A stretch of DNA of 64,000 nt from Acephala macrosclerotiorum (Eukaryota; Ascomycota; Leotiomycetes; Helotiales; Mollisiaceae): NCBI GenBank assembly GCA_014904845.1, contig MU119272.1, forward strand, positions 1 to 64,000, written 5' to 3'. The notes under the pieces are model-generated. The model searched no databases. It saw only the letters and a program-made list of their open reading frames with translations, and was not told the DNA's origin. Shown piece by piece: positions 33,520 to 43,139 of the stretch (position 1 is the stretch's first letter; each line of letters begins with the position of its first letter). Both the position numbers and the translations under genes were made by a program.

Positions 33520-34530
33520 CTACTTTTCCTTGTCATTGCGAGTCATCTTAGAAGTGAGTTTTCTCGTGAGCTTTCTGACGAGGCTTCCTCCCTTCTTCTC
33601 AACTTGGGTGGTTGCATGTCGAGCGATCCCTACAGCTCCTTGCCGTTCCCCTTGGCTCGGGATGACACTGTCACCCAATAGGACGGGCAGCCACCAGGGC
33701 TTGCCCTCCATGCTTTCAGGTTTCGGCTGGGAGTAGACGCGGAGCATAATATTTGCGGTCTTACAGTCTTGGCAGATGGCTTCGAACCATCTGGTGGCAG
33801 TTGGATTTGGTTCCTCGGGTTGGCGGGTGACTATCATTTGCTCCACATCCTCGCGGCGGCGGAGACCGCATTCGCAAGGGCAGGTGACAAGGTGGGGCAT
33901 GGTGCGGTCAATGATGACCTTGCGCATGTAGATTTGTAGGAAGATGGCGTTGCGGTCCGCTGGAGATAACTCGAGGAAGGTGCTGTATGGGAGGTTGGTG
34001 GTTTCTCTTGACAAAGCACCCAAGATACGCACTAGACAGGCTTGCACACCAGCCCGTAGGTAGGTAATCAAACGCTTCTCCTCAAGGCTGTGTGTTTCTT
34101 GCTTTGCCTTTCGTGAGTCCCATTTGATCTTGTTCTGCAACTCTTGGCAGATCATATAGACCTGCTCCAGATGTTCTTTTGAGAGATTAGAGAACAAACT
34201 CGCTTTGAGGTAGTATGGGGAATCGGCACCGTGACGGGACGAGTGGTCTAAGAAGGCTTGAAGGAATCTCTTCGCCGGAGCGGCGAGATCTTCTCGGTCC
34301 ATATCCACGTGGGCGGAGTAGGTTAGGACATTGTTCTTTTCTGCCGTGAAGCAGAGGTCGCAGTAGGAGTACCAGCGGATGTTAATACTATGTTGGTTCT
34401 GGCAGGCATCAGGGCCTGCATTGAAGCCAACATCCATGCATGGGATCTTGTGAGGATCCGAGTAGTGACTGTTGCCGTTTTTGTCGAGCTTACGGCACTC
34501 AGTGTATTTGAACTTAACGATGATACACAT
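33520..34530 (-). CDS. Cys-rich protein, paralogue 2 of a tandem pair
   Basis: Single exon, 336 aa. It begins MCIIVKFKYTECRKLD, has IPCMDVG and DACQNQH, then WYSYCDLCF, followed by a charged helical centre, VTCPCECG and ICQDCKT. The region GKPWWLPVLLGDSVIP corresponds to DKPAWFEMLMGGINIP in paralogue 1. The C-terminal tail is again basic (IARHATTQVEKKGGSLVRKL). Overall identity looks low to moderate, so the duplication is old. Function unknown. Confidence 0.8.
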   Translation of the reverse strand: MCIIVKFKYTECRKLDKNGNSHYSDPHKIPCMDVGFNAGPDACQNQHSINIRWYSYCDLCFTAEKNNVLTYSAHVDMDREDLAAPAKRFLQAFLDHSSRHGADSPYYLKASLFSNLSKEHLEQVYMICQELQNKIKWDSRKAKQETHSLEEKRLITYLRAGVQACLVRILGALSRETTNLPYSTFLELSPADRNAIFLQIYMRKVIIDRTMPHLVTCPCECGLRRREDVEQMIVTRQPEEPNPTATRWFEAICQDCKTANIMLRVYSQPKPESMEGKPWWLPVLLGDSVIPSQGERQGAVGIARHATTQVEKKGGSLVRKLTRKLTSKMTRNDKEK

Positions 34531-35485
34531 TGCGGCGGTCGTTGGAGGGCTGTGATGGAAGTGTTGTGAAGTTGTGTTTTCTCCGTAAACAAGAGTCGTC
34601 TGTCTAGATGCAGCGATGGCTTACTGAGTGCAAAATAAGCTGGATCTGGAGTGATGTTCTGTTCTTGCTTGGTAAAGTTGGTATGGTATGACTTTCTTCT
34701 TTCCTTCTAGCAGACATTCTCGGACTACTTATTGACCGCAAGAAGAAATTGTTCTCAAAGCTCTCCTCTGTTCTTGCCCACATGTAGCATTTGAACAGGT
34801 AGCTTGCCAGCTATCTTAGAACCAAACATGAGCTAGGCGCAATCTCAATCATGCCTTTGCGGAGCTTAAGACGTAGGAGAACTTGTAAGCCCGCTGTTCT
34901 GCCTGTCACTGTTTGCCCTTGTTAATTGACGAGAAATATATTAACCTGTCCTGTAAAGAAGTACTAGCTAAACGAGAAACGGAACAAAGGTGCGACGAAT
35001 TGAATGGCTTTGATTGGCCTGAACTGGGGTCTATTGTTCTATTGTACTGGTGAAAAGCTTTGTCGGTGTCTTGCAATGGAATTGCCTGATCGAGCTTCCA
35101 GGCACATTCGATTCAAAATCGAATTTTCATGGACACTAACATTGTCCCGATTGAGGGGGCAATTGGTCGAATCAATCTAGAAAGAACAAAGGCGTAGCTG
35201 CAAGTCTTTGTAATGACAGGTATGGGACCTCGAGCTTGAGCAGTGTAGCATTGTTGCTTGTTGCCTTTAGCTTACTTGAATTGTGCTTCGGCTTGAAGGT
35301 GCTAAGCCTCTCGGGGCTAAGAAAAGCAATTGCACAGCAGAGACCCTAGAGAGGCGGTCGGGGAGGTACTACCATACCCCGCATTATAGATAGGCTCGTT
35401 AGATAATTCGAAAAACAACGATTGCGAATCATCAAACTCATCGCCGCATTTAGTTCGACTACTCATCGTGGAAATCATGACTGCG
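34531..35485. promoter_or_regulatory. Promoter of paralogue 2 and spacer
   Basis: At 34721-34735 the plus strand reads CGGACTACTTATTGA, matching the block upstream of paralogue 1. It lies about 190 bp from the start. T/C-rich flanks (TTTCTTCTTTCCTTC against TTTCTTCTGTGCTCC) are shared too. No gene is seen in the remainder. Confidence 0.55.
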
Positions 35486-36294
35486 CTATTTACCCTGTAG
35501 TTCCGCCCCCACAGGTTCCATAGCTGGCAGCTCAGATACTGTCCTTGGTTCAGTCCCCGTGCCCAACTCATGTGGTGAAATAATAATGCTCTCAGCATGA
35601 AGCTGGGCTTTGTCTTGTATGTCAGGCTCCTTCTTGTCTGGATCTGTTCCCACTTCCGCGCCGGAAGGTTCGTTCGCCTTTCGTCGTTTTCGAAGGTAGA
35701 ACAATGGCAGCGAGAAGGACGAGGACGCCGACCAAGAGGCCAGCGATCCAGGCGTAGCTGCGATGCTTTGAATTGGAAGTGTCGGGAGACGCTGCAAAGT
35801 CAGTAAGACCTCTGTTGCGAATAACTTTGAACTACGTACAGGTATTAGAACCTGTGGAACTCCCACTAACTGTCACATAGACACTCTGCGTAACAGTAAC
35901 GGAGGCGGCAAAGGATGAAAAGATTGCGTCTGCTGATGCTTGTGCTGCTGCTCCTTTACAGAAATTGACGTAGGGATCAAGTTCCGAGAGAGTTATGACC
36001 GACGTTGAATTTTGTGCGGTGTCGCCGTTAGCGGTGACGCAAGCAGCGCATGCAGAGTAGCTTAATTCGAACGGAGAGTTACTTGCACAAAGTGCGGGCA
36101 CCAGGCCAATCTTTTGGGCCTCGATGTAGCAGTCATCTGATGTACAATGTAGTTAATACGCTTTTCGTCCTTCTATTTGAAGAGACCTAGGGGCCGTGCA
36201 GATGACACTTACTGCAAGCGGCATAGCAAACAGCTGGGACTTCAGTGCTGCTCTGTCGACTGATTAAAGCGCGCAATGAGTACCTAAAAGGCAT
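35486..36294 (-). CDS. Single-pass membrane protein with conserved cytosolic tail; frameshift in the membrane segment
   Basis: Exons on the minus strand are 36294-36213, 36136-35840 and 35791-35486. The ectodomain is Cys-rich (VCYAACNDCYIEAQ, ALCASNS, SACAACVTANG), then Ser/Thr-rich. The membrane segment is AWIAGLLVGVLVLLAAIVL, and the tail contains KAQLHAES, SPHELGTG and SELPAMEPVGAEL, a C-terminal pattern I associate with fungal surface proteins of this layout. The first two junctions keep frame. The membrane segment and the tail lie in different frames: one extra base near 35697-35705 separates them. Either this is a real inactivating insertion or a sequence error. An upstream exon with a better signal peptide may exist, because the start MPFRYSLRAL is weak. 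Confidence 0.62.
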
Positions 36295-37138
36295 ATTGAA
36301 AAGTGGAAATCTTGATAGTAGCTTAAAATATAGGGCGCCTTCAGAATCCGAGGAAATGAGGATGCACGCGCAAAGCGGGGAAGCTGGAGGAGATATAAGA
36401 TACAGCTCTCAATAGTAGGAATGAATGTTGGCCACACAACCTTGAATTCCATGGTGGCTTATGCATGTTCCGGTCTCGTTGACTGCCCCCCAAGAAGAAG
36501 CAAGGAGCGGGAGCCAATCGCGCAGAGGCGCATGCAGAAGGGAGCCGAAACGGACTGAGAAACGGACAAGAGTGTGATGCAAGCCAATGATACAGACAAA
36601 GAACATCCCATTGGCGATCTCAAGCAGCTTCTGCAAGACCTGGCATAGGCTAGCTGGCCGTATGGACGAGGCTGAGAATGCTGTTATCGGTGATTGGCCA
36701 CCACAACCCTCAAAATAGACATGAGATCACGAAACTCCAGAGGTCCTCTTGAAAATGGCCTATGCGGCTTGAGTGGGGTTTTATGCAGAGCCATCGCAGT
36801 ATCAACGAAAACTGGAGGCACTTGCTACAAGTAGGTATGGCCTCAAGGAATGGGGTCTAGACAATCAAATTCTCTAGGACGATAAAGCGCAGAGAATGCT
36901 CAAACCATGCATTTATATGATCAATGGCTCTGCTTAGCAGCAGCGGGAAATCATCCGTCCACTACCTCCAACCACAAACATACAGCCATCCATAAAGATC
37001 AAATTTTGCTCTTGCCATACCCAGCCTAAACGCCAGCCATGCAAATCTGATCCCATGGTTCCTTTCTCTTCATCATCCTCTATCAACCTCCCCACGAGCA
37101 GCTCTCTGGATATGTATCACCTCCTTCTCCGCTACCCC
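36295..37138. other. Intergenic, nothing recognised
   Basis: Spacer between the membrane protein's 5' side and the 3' side of eIF3e. No supported gene. Confidence 0.45.
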
Positions 37139-38549
37139 TCACTTCGCAACTGCAGCACTCAGTACCTGAGTCCTGAAGAAACCACCCTTCGTTCTCTCGA
37201 TGACTTGCTGGTAGACACTTGATGGCGGATGGTTCATGACAACAGTTCCCTCCTTATAATCGATCTTCGCGTCCACCCTGGTATCTCTGATGAGGTTGAC
37301 AATCCACTTCTCGCCCTCATCCTCACTCAATCCCAATCTTGTGCTGAGATCCTTGATATCAATCCTCTGATGAATCTTACAGTAGCTCTCTGAGATCAAA
37401 TGTCTCGCGGCCTCAACGAACGAATCTGAAGCCGCAACGAGGAAGAAATCCGAACGCAAAACTTCCTCTGCTTCACCCAATTTCTTTTGCGCTTCCTCAA
37501 AATCGAAATCGATGTAGAGGGCCTTGACGAAGTCGGTGACGGGGTCATTGTACTCGTAATTCTCTTGCTTGACGATTCGGATGATATCCTTGAGTTGCTT
37601 CTGATATTGACCTGTGTTGCGAGTTCGGCTACGGTTCGTGATCACAGCCGCAGTCAGGTAGCGCAGGATCCAGGGACAAGCGGTTTGGATAGTATTGATG
37701 AAAGGAGCGGAGAAGAAGAGTTCGCAGAGCGTCTCTCTTGCTGGCTCATAGTTGAAGAATGGGAACAGGGACCAATGAATCAGCCAATTTCGGTGGGTGA
37801 GTTGCGCGAGAGGGTTGTTGAAGAGTTTCGTGTCGATGGATTCCTTGACTTTTTGTACCTCCTCCATGGCAGAATCCCAGTTCGTGGTAAGGATCTCGGA
37901 GGCGAGCTTTCCCCATGTTGCGGCGGAGACTTTGTCGTTGTCGGTAGAGAGGACGCGGAATTGGTACAGGAGTTCTGCGGCAGCGGCGTAGTTACCACAG
38001 CTATATTGGAAATTGCCAAAGTCGTAAAGGACATTGACCATCTCGATCGTGACCTGCAGATTATCAGCAGCTTTCCAAACCTCCAACTTCCAGCCTGGAG
38101 TTACTCACATCATGCTCCTTCTTTAAATACTCCAAGTTGGCAACCTTATCACTCCTCAAACTCGTAACCACATCCTCTCTCCCCAGCAAATCCGTAATCC
38201 TCTCACTCTCCTCATTATACTTCTCCAATCTCCCCAACACCTCTTCCCTCTTAATAGCAAACTCCTTCGGCGGCTCCTCCACACCCTCAAGCTCACAATA
38301 CAACGTTGCCACATAGTCCGTCATATTCGTCTTCTTCAACAGCTCATATTTCGCCCTTGTGATTTCAGGTGTAGGGTCCTCTTCTTGGTCTGCGACAAAC
38401 TGGAGGAGGGGGAAGATTAGGTGACGATCGAGGTGCGAGACGAGTTTGGGCAAGAGGTCATTTTCCTTGGCTACTTCTTCGGGGGTTTTGGCTTGGGAGG
38501 CTGCACCGTTGAGAACGCCGCTCGCGGAGGTGGGCGCCTTGTTTGCCAT
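37139..38549 (-). CDS. INT6: Translation initiation factor eIF3 subunit e (INT6)
   Basis: Two exons on the minus strand, 38549-38109 and 38053-37139, give 451 aa. The intron has a GAT|GTGAGT donor and CTGCAG acceptor. The N-terminal eIF3e region has [17 protein letters not shown], and LYCELEG precedes the intron. The helical repeat part includes [20 protein letters not shown] and [15 protein letters not shown]. The C-terminal PCI domain has [20 protein letters not shown] and [12 protein letters not shown]. The product is a core-associated subunit of eIF3, which binds the 40S ribosome in initiation. It is divergent from the mL49 gene, with 358 bp between the starts. Confidence 0.97.
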
Positions 38550-38907
38550 GTTTGCGACTGCTGTTGCGTGAGAAGGCAGGTTCGTCGTCGTTCTTTGGTG
38601 GTGGGGTATCGCGAACTCTCGAATTATTTGTGTGAGGCGCTAGTGGGATTTCGGTTAGCGCGTTTTCGAGCCTCCAGATTTCGCGACGAACTTCATGTGC
38701 TTCGTGAAGCTCGCGGGATTGGAAAAAGCGGCACATCTAGGTCCCAAGCAGCACGAAAGCAACCGTACAATCGAGCTGTCTACCGTTTACGGGAACGGGA
38801 GAGACCAAGCCAACTCTCAAGCCGTCCACCTCTCTCGAACCTCATTATAGAGAACTTCGAGTTCGAGTCGACTATACTCCCTTCGACGAAGCTCAATTCC
38901 ACGCAAA
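38550..38907. promoter_or_regulatory. Divergent promoter of eIF3e and mL49
   Basis: 358 bp between two start codons of translation genes, one cytosolic and one mitochondrial. It contains several CTCTC and GAGA tracts. No named site is recognised. Confidence 0.5.
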
Positions 38908-39437
38908 ATGGCCACCTCAATCCCCCTCACCTTCCTCCGCCCAATGGCACTCCCTCGCCCCTCGACCATCAACTACTTCCTAAGCGCCGCACGACTTTCC
39001 ACAACCACCTCCGCATCCAAACCTATACTCTCTACCCCCTCAGGCGTTGCTGCGATCGAACCAAAAGTCTACACCTACCGCATAACCCGCACCCCCTCCA
39101 ACAATTACCCAATCTACACCCTCTCAAAGCGAGGCGGAAACATGAAACTCACAAAGATAAGAAGAATAGAAGGGGATGCAAATGCTTTGCGACGGGATTT
39201 GGTCGTTGCGTTGGGATTGGAGGAGAAGGAGGTTGTGGTTAATCAGTTGACGAGGCATGTTGTTGTTAAGGTATGTTTTGAGCTTTCTTTTGGTTTATGA
39301 GAGGAATAAAGGAAGGGAGGTTGGATGGGGATGGGAGAGAAGTGGGTTGGGTGTGAGCATGTGGATGGAAGCTAACATAAAAACAGGGACATAAGACGAA
39401 GGAGATACAGCAATTTTTGGAGGAGCGGAGGTTGTAG
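38908..39437 (+). CDS. IMG2: Mitochondrial ribosomal protein mL49 (Img2)
   Basis: Two exons, 38908-39270 and 39387-39437, give 137 aa. The N-terminus (MATSIPLTFLRPMALPRPST, then SAARLSTTTSA) is a mitochondrial targeting sequence. The conserved core is YRITRTPSNNYPIYTLSKRG, then TKIRRIEGD. The second exon ends the chain with KGHKTKEIQQFLEERRL, the family's C-terminus. It is a large-subunit protein of the mitochondrial ribosome. Confidence 0.95.
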
Positions 39438-40001
39438 GTTATGGATGGGAATGAATGGGGGGGGGGGGAATAGATGGATGTATGAATACAGGCGGAGGGA
39501 TATTGAGAGTGTACAATACTGTACCATGAACGAACAAATTCTAAATCGCAATGTCTCTTCTCAAGCAAGACATTTGGGCTTTATTTCTGACCAAAATACA
39601 TCATGAATCGTGTTTCAATTGCTGTTCCAAATATTATCGTGCATAATAAGAAGGCGAGAAAGTTTAAGGATTCGAGTTGTTATATCATTTGCTTTTCGAG
39701 CAATACCCTGCATTTGCCAAGATGCCTATATATACAGCACCGCTTTCTCCACCGCCTTCTCTCTCAATACTCAGCCAAGAGAGATGTCCAAAGCCGCAAT
39801 ACAACTTGTACAACAGCAACACCAAAACATGATTTCCATCCAAAGAAAAACGTTCATCAGGGCAATAAGCCAAGCCATGCTAGATAAACATATATCACTA
39901 TCGTGAAAAACGCCTACTCCGCTCCGCTACTAAGTGTCGTCGATGCGTCTAATGGAATGTGGTACAATAAGGTAAAAGAAATTTTTATCCTTGATCGAAC
40001 T
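39438..40001. other. Convergent 3' spacer with a G12 run
   Basis: Lies between the ends of mL49 and SWI1. A run of twelve G occurs at 39457-39468. Overlapping open frames near 39603-39906 have no support. Likely 3' untranslated sequence of both genes. Confidence 0.5.
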
Positions 40002-43000
40002 TTATGTGCCCAGACCTGCGTATGCACACAATTGTTTTAACACTGGTTTGACCTTGGGTTGCACGATCCTGAGTGCCTCCAAAAGTCGCTCCTTTGCAGG
40101 AAGTCCAGAGAGGGGTATATTGGAATTTGGATCTTCCGGATCTCGGGACTTCTCTGCCAAGCGACGCAAAACTGAGATGCCTCCCATCGTGATATGAAGT
40201 ATTGCTTCGTCCTCGACTCCTTTAGGAATTACTGGTGCCCTTGGATGTGCCGGTGGTGTAGTCTCCAGGCATAACGACAAGATGAGTCGACAAAGATTTG
40301 AAGAAAACCCGTCTTCAGAGGTCAGCCAGGATTTGGCGACACCAGTTTCGTAGCCTGGTGCCAGATTGGAAAGAATCTCCGCGGCTAGCATCCCTTGCAT
40401 CAAGAATGGTTTGCGAGACTCCACGGTGGTCACCAGATTTCCTCGTTTCGAGTCTTGCTTATCGTCCGGTATCCCAGAGATAGCAAGAGCAAAAGTTCTT
40501 GTCAGAAGGTCAAAAGGTGGCGTCGAAGCGACATCAGAGGCAAAAATTGTCTTGTAGTGTGTCCGATTGGGTTCGTCCCGGGCAAGAAGTTTTGCCAGGC
40601 CATCGACAGCCGGAGGAAGATAACGGTGAACAGCTGGATCATAGGACGAAAACGAGACGACTTCGTTGTTATTCGGCGGAGGACATGGGGCAAAAGCCAG
40701 CAAGAAATGCAAAAGACACAATGCCTGTTCGCGGCCTGGTAGCTCGATATTTTGAGCAAGATTCGACAGGAAGATTATGACATCTTTCATGAAATCCAAA
40801 GTGTTCTGGTTGCTCCGCAAAAGCATATTTCGGGTACCCAAATATCGTATAACGACACACAAGAACTTGATGACAAGTTCATCGGCCAACACACCATGGT
40901 TTGTCTCATAGAAGGAATAATTCCGCATGATGGTAGTGATGCAAATCAACTTATCAACAGCGCGATCGAGGTCGTAGTCAAGAGTATTATAAGCCGCAAT
41001 GTCCTGCACAACATCGTGCTCGCTTCGGCATGCACGTACCACGTCCTCATAGGAAGTAATGAGCATGACATCTGACACTTCGGCGGTATTCTCAGCCAAC
41101 ATCTCAACTTGCATTTCGGCACAATCTATGAGCGTTTCAACGAGGTCTTCGCATGCCCGTAAATCAAGTTGTAGGCGCGGTTCTAGCGATAACTTGATCA
41201 GGACGTCCAAGGCCAACCGTACTTCTGCATGAAGGCCAGATTGAAGACTCATGGTCAGAGCATGAATGTCGATGACGCCGAGATCTTGAACTTCTGGATC
41301 GAGAGGCCTTATGACTTGTAGCGCCTCCCCAAGCTTGGCTAATGATTCCAGTTGCACACCGCCGTGTGTATCCAGTACGCGCAATTTTGGGTCTAGTTCT
41401 GCCGGGAGATTGAACTCTTGAGGTGCTGGGGGTACACCTGGTCTAAGACCGGCATCCACATGAGGTGAAGGAACTGCTAGACCGCCTACTTTGCTCGCCG
41501 AGATGGGAGAAGGTATGGGGAAGGATGCTCCATTTTGCGGAGGGGTCGCATCTATACTTCTCGAAAGGCTATTGCGGGTGTGACTCTGGGGCGCCATAGG
41601 ATGTGGCTGACCTTGAGGTTGCTGAGGAGTAGAGAAGCCGTTAACCGCTGGCTGCTGTGGATGATGCATTTGTGACATCTGCTTGACTGGAGTGGATTGC
41701 TGAGCTTGTTGCTGGAGATGCTGCTGTTGTCCCAAGAGTTGCTGTTGCTGTATAAAGGCTTGCGACTGCTGTTGCATGGCTTGAGGATTCATCTGCTTGG
41801 TAGGAGACATCTGGGGACCGGGTCCAGCCATACTGGGGTTCTGCATCATCGCTGCTCTCTGCCTTTGTTGGTTTAAAGCCCAAGCCTCCTCGAACATGAG
41901 TAGATTCCTCTCATAGTGTCCTTTCAATTGCTGTGGCACAACCTGCTGTTGCATGGGATTGAACTGGAGTGCCTGTGCAACTTGGGCCCAACCGTTCTGC
42001 GATGTGACCTTCTTGTATCCACCAAATTTGTTGACCGCCATATACAACGTTATCAACTGGACTTGACGATCACCCACAACGGGATTCAGGTCCAGCGGTA
42101 AATTCCTTTGCTGCATGAAACTGACAAGTTGCTTCATAAAGCTTTCGAGTTGGTTATTCGGCCGAGCTTGGCCAGGCGCTTGTTGAGGACGCATGCCAGC
42201 CATCTGTCCATTGGGGCCTTGTATTGGACCCTTAGCCATAGGACTAGCACCCGGTGGCATGTTACCTCTCTGGGCGTTCATCAGATTCCGCTGCTGTAAT
42301 TGTTGTTGCAACTGCATCTGGTAAAGCAGCTTCTGTTGTTCCAGAGTGTTTTGTGGTCGTTGCTGAGACTGCTGGCCAGGTGGTTGTTGACCTTGAGGAA
42401 ACATTTGAGGTTGCTGCATCTGGGATTGTTGCATGTGCGATGTTGGCATACCACTCTGTGGAGGAGCTGAGGTTCGGCCAGGTGGAGGTGTAAAGTTTTG
42501 ATTGTATCCTTGGGGGAACCCCGGGTTCTGCGGGTAAGGATTGTTGTTGTTCTGAGGTGTATCTACTCGACTCCCATGTTCCGATTGGGAAGGAGAGGCC
42601 TGAGGGAATTGTTGTGCGGCAGGAGAGAACGGGTGTGGAGAAGCAGTCGAGACCCGTTGAGGCACACCGCCAGGACGAAGTTGATTGCTCATGATGGGTG
42701 ATGGGCTAGCATTGGCCGAACCATTCTGCAGATGTGAATAGGGAGTCTGCTGAGGCGCATGTTGTGGGGGGACATTGTTCTGCTGGAAGCTAGGATATGC
42801 ATTCTGCTGAGGAGTTTGGGAGCGCGAGTTGGGGAGCATGCCAGGTGCTTGACGCGGTGATGTGCCTAGGCTGTCTTCTCGTGGTCGAGGTCGTTTCGAT
42901 GGGACAAGGGGGTTGGTTTGATATACAGGCCCATTGAAAGCTGGTGAGCCATTGCGCATCCCGCCATTCTGCATTCGTTGTTGTAGTTGCTGATTCTGGA

Positions 43001-43139
43001 ACTGGGAAGGATCGAAGGAGGAAGGGTTATTTATAAAGGCGTTAGGGTCGAGCATGGCTCCACCTGCATTGGGGTCGAGATGGTTGAAGCCAGCGGCATT
43101 GTGATTTTGGACGGCGGCGTCGTTCATCCAGGAGCTCAT
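40002..43139 (-). CDS. SWI1: SWI/SNF chromatin-remodelling subunit SWI1 (ARID protein)
   Basis: Single exon, 1045 aa. The first 320 residues are rich in Gln, Pro, Asn and Ser. An ARID domain lies at about residues 330-420, with SFMQQRNLPLDLNPVVGDRQ, VNKFGGYKKVTSQNGWAQVA and LKGHYERNLLMFEEAW. A second Gln-rich stretch of runs such as QQQQLLGQQQHLQQQAQQ follows. The C-terminal 480 residues are an ordered helical region (for example LSLEPRLQLDLRACEDLVET) as in fungal Swi1. The protein is nuclear and binds DNA without strong sequence preference as part of SWI/SNF. Long plus-strand frames over this gene are shadows of its codon use. Confidence 0.95.
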   Translation of the reverse strand: MSSWMNDAAVQNHNAAGFNHLDPNAGGAMLDPNAFINNPSSFDPSQFQNQQLQQRMQNGGMRNGSPAFNGPVYQTNPLVPSKRPRPREDSLGTSPRQAPGMLPNSRSQTPQQNAYPSFQQNNVPPQHAPQQTPYSHLQNGSANASPSPIMSNQLRPGGVPQRVSTASPHPFSPAAQQFPQASPSQSEHGSRVDTPQNNNNPYPQNPGFPQGYNQNFTPPPGRTSAPPQSGMPTSHMQQSQMQQPQMFPQGQQPPGQQSQQRPQNTLEQQKLLYQMQLQQQLQQRNLMNAQRGNMPPGASPMAKGPIQGPNGQMAGMRPQQAPGQARPNNQLESFMKQLVSFMQQRNLPLDLNPVVGDRQVQLITLYMAVNKFGGYKKVTSQNGWAQVAQALQFNPMQQQVVPQQLKGHYERNLLMFEEAWALNQQRQRAAMMQNPSMAGPGPQMSPTKQMNPQAMQQQSQAFIQQQQLLGQQQHLQQQAQQSTPVKQMSQMHHPQQPAVNGFSTPQQPQGQPHPMAPQSHTRNSLSRSIDATPPQNGASFPIPSPISASKVGGLAVPSPHVDAGLRPGVPPAPQEFNLPAELDPKLRVLDTHGGVQLESLAKLGEALQVIRPLDPEVQDLGVIDIHALTMSLQSGLHAEVRLALDVLIKLSLEPRLQLDLRACEDLVETLIDCAEMQVEMLAENTAEVSDVMLITSYEDVVRACRSEHDVVQDIAAYNTLDYDLDRAVDKLICITTIMRNYSFYETNHGVLADELVIKFLCVVIRYLGTRNMLLRSNQNTLDFMKDVIIFLSNLAQNIELPGREQALCLLHFLLAFAPCPPPNNNEVVSFSSYDPAVHRYLPPAVDGLAKLLARDEPNRTHYKTIFASDVASTPPFDLLTRTFALAISGIPDDKQDSKRGNLVTTVESRKPFLMQGMLAAEILSNLAPGYETGVAKSWLTSEDGFSSNLCRLILSLCLETTPPAHPRAPVIPKGVEDEAILHITMGGISVLRRLAEKSRDPEDPNSNIPLSGLPAKERLLEALRIVQPKVKPVLKQLCAYAGLGT

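Noticed and set aside
39603..39906. Two overlapping frames of 94 and 98 aa
   Set aside because: They lie in the convergent 3' spacer of mL49 and SWI1 and have no protein character.
40298..42701. Many long plus-strand open frames over SWI1
   Set aside because: They are antisense shadows of a long Gln/Pro-rich coding exon, without domains or splice sites.
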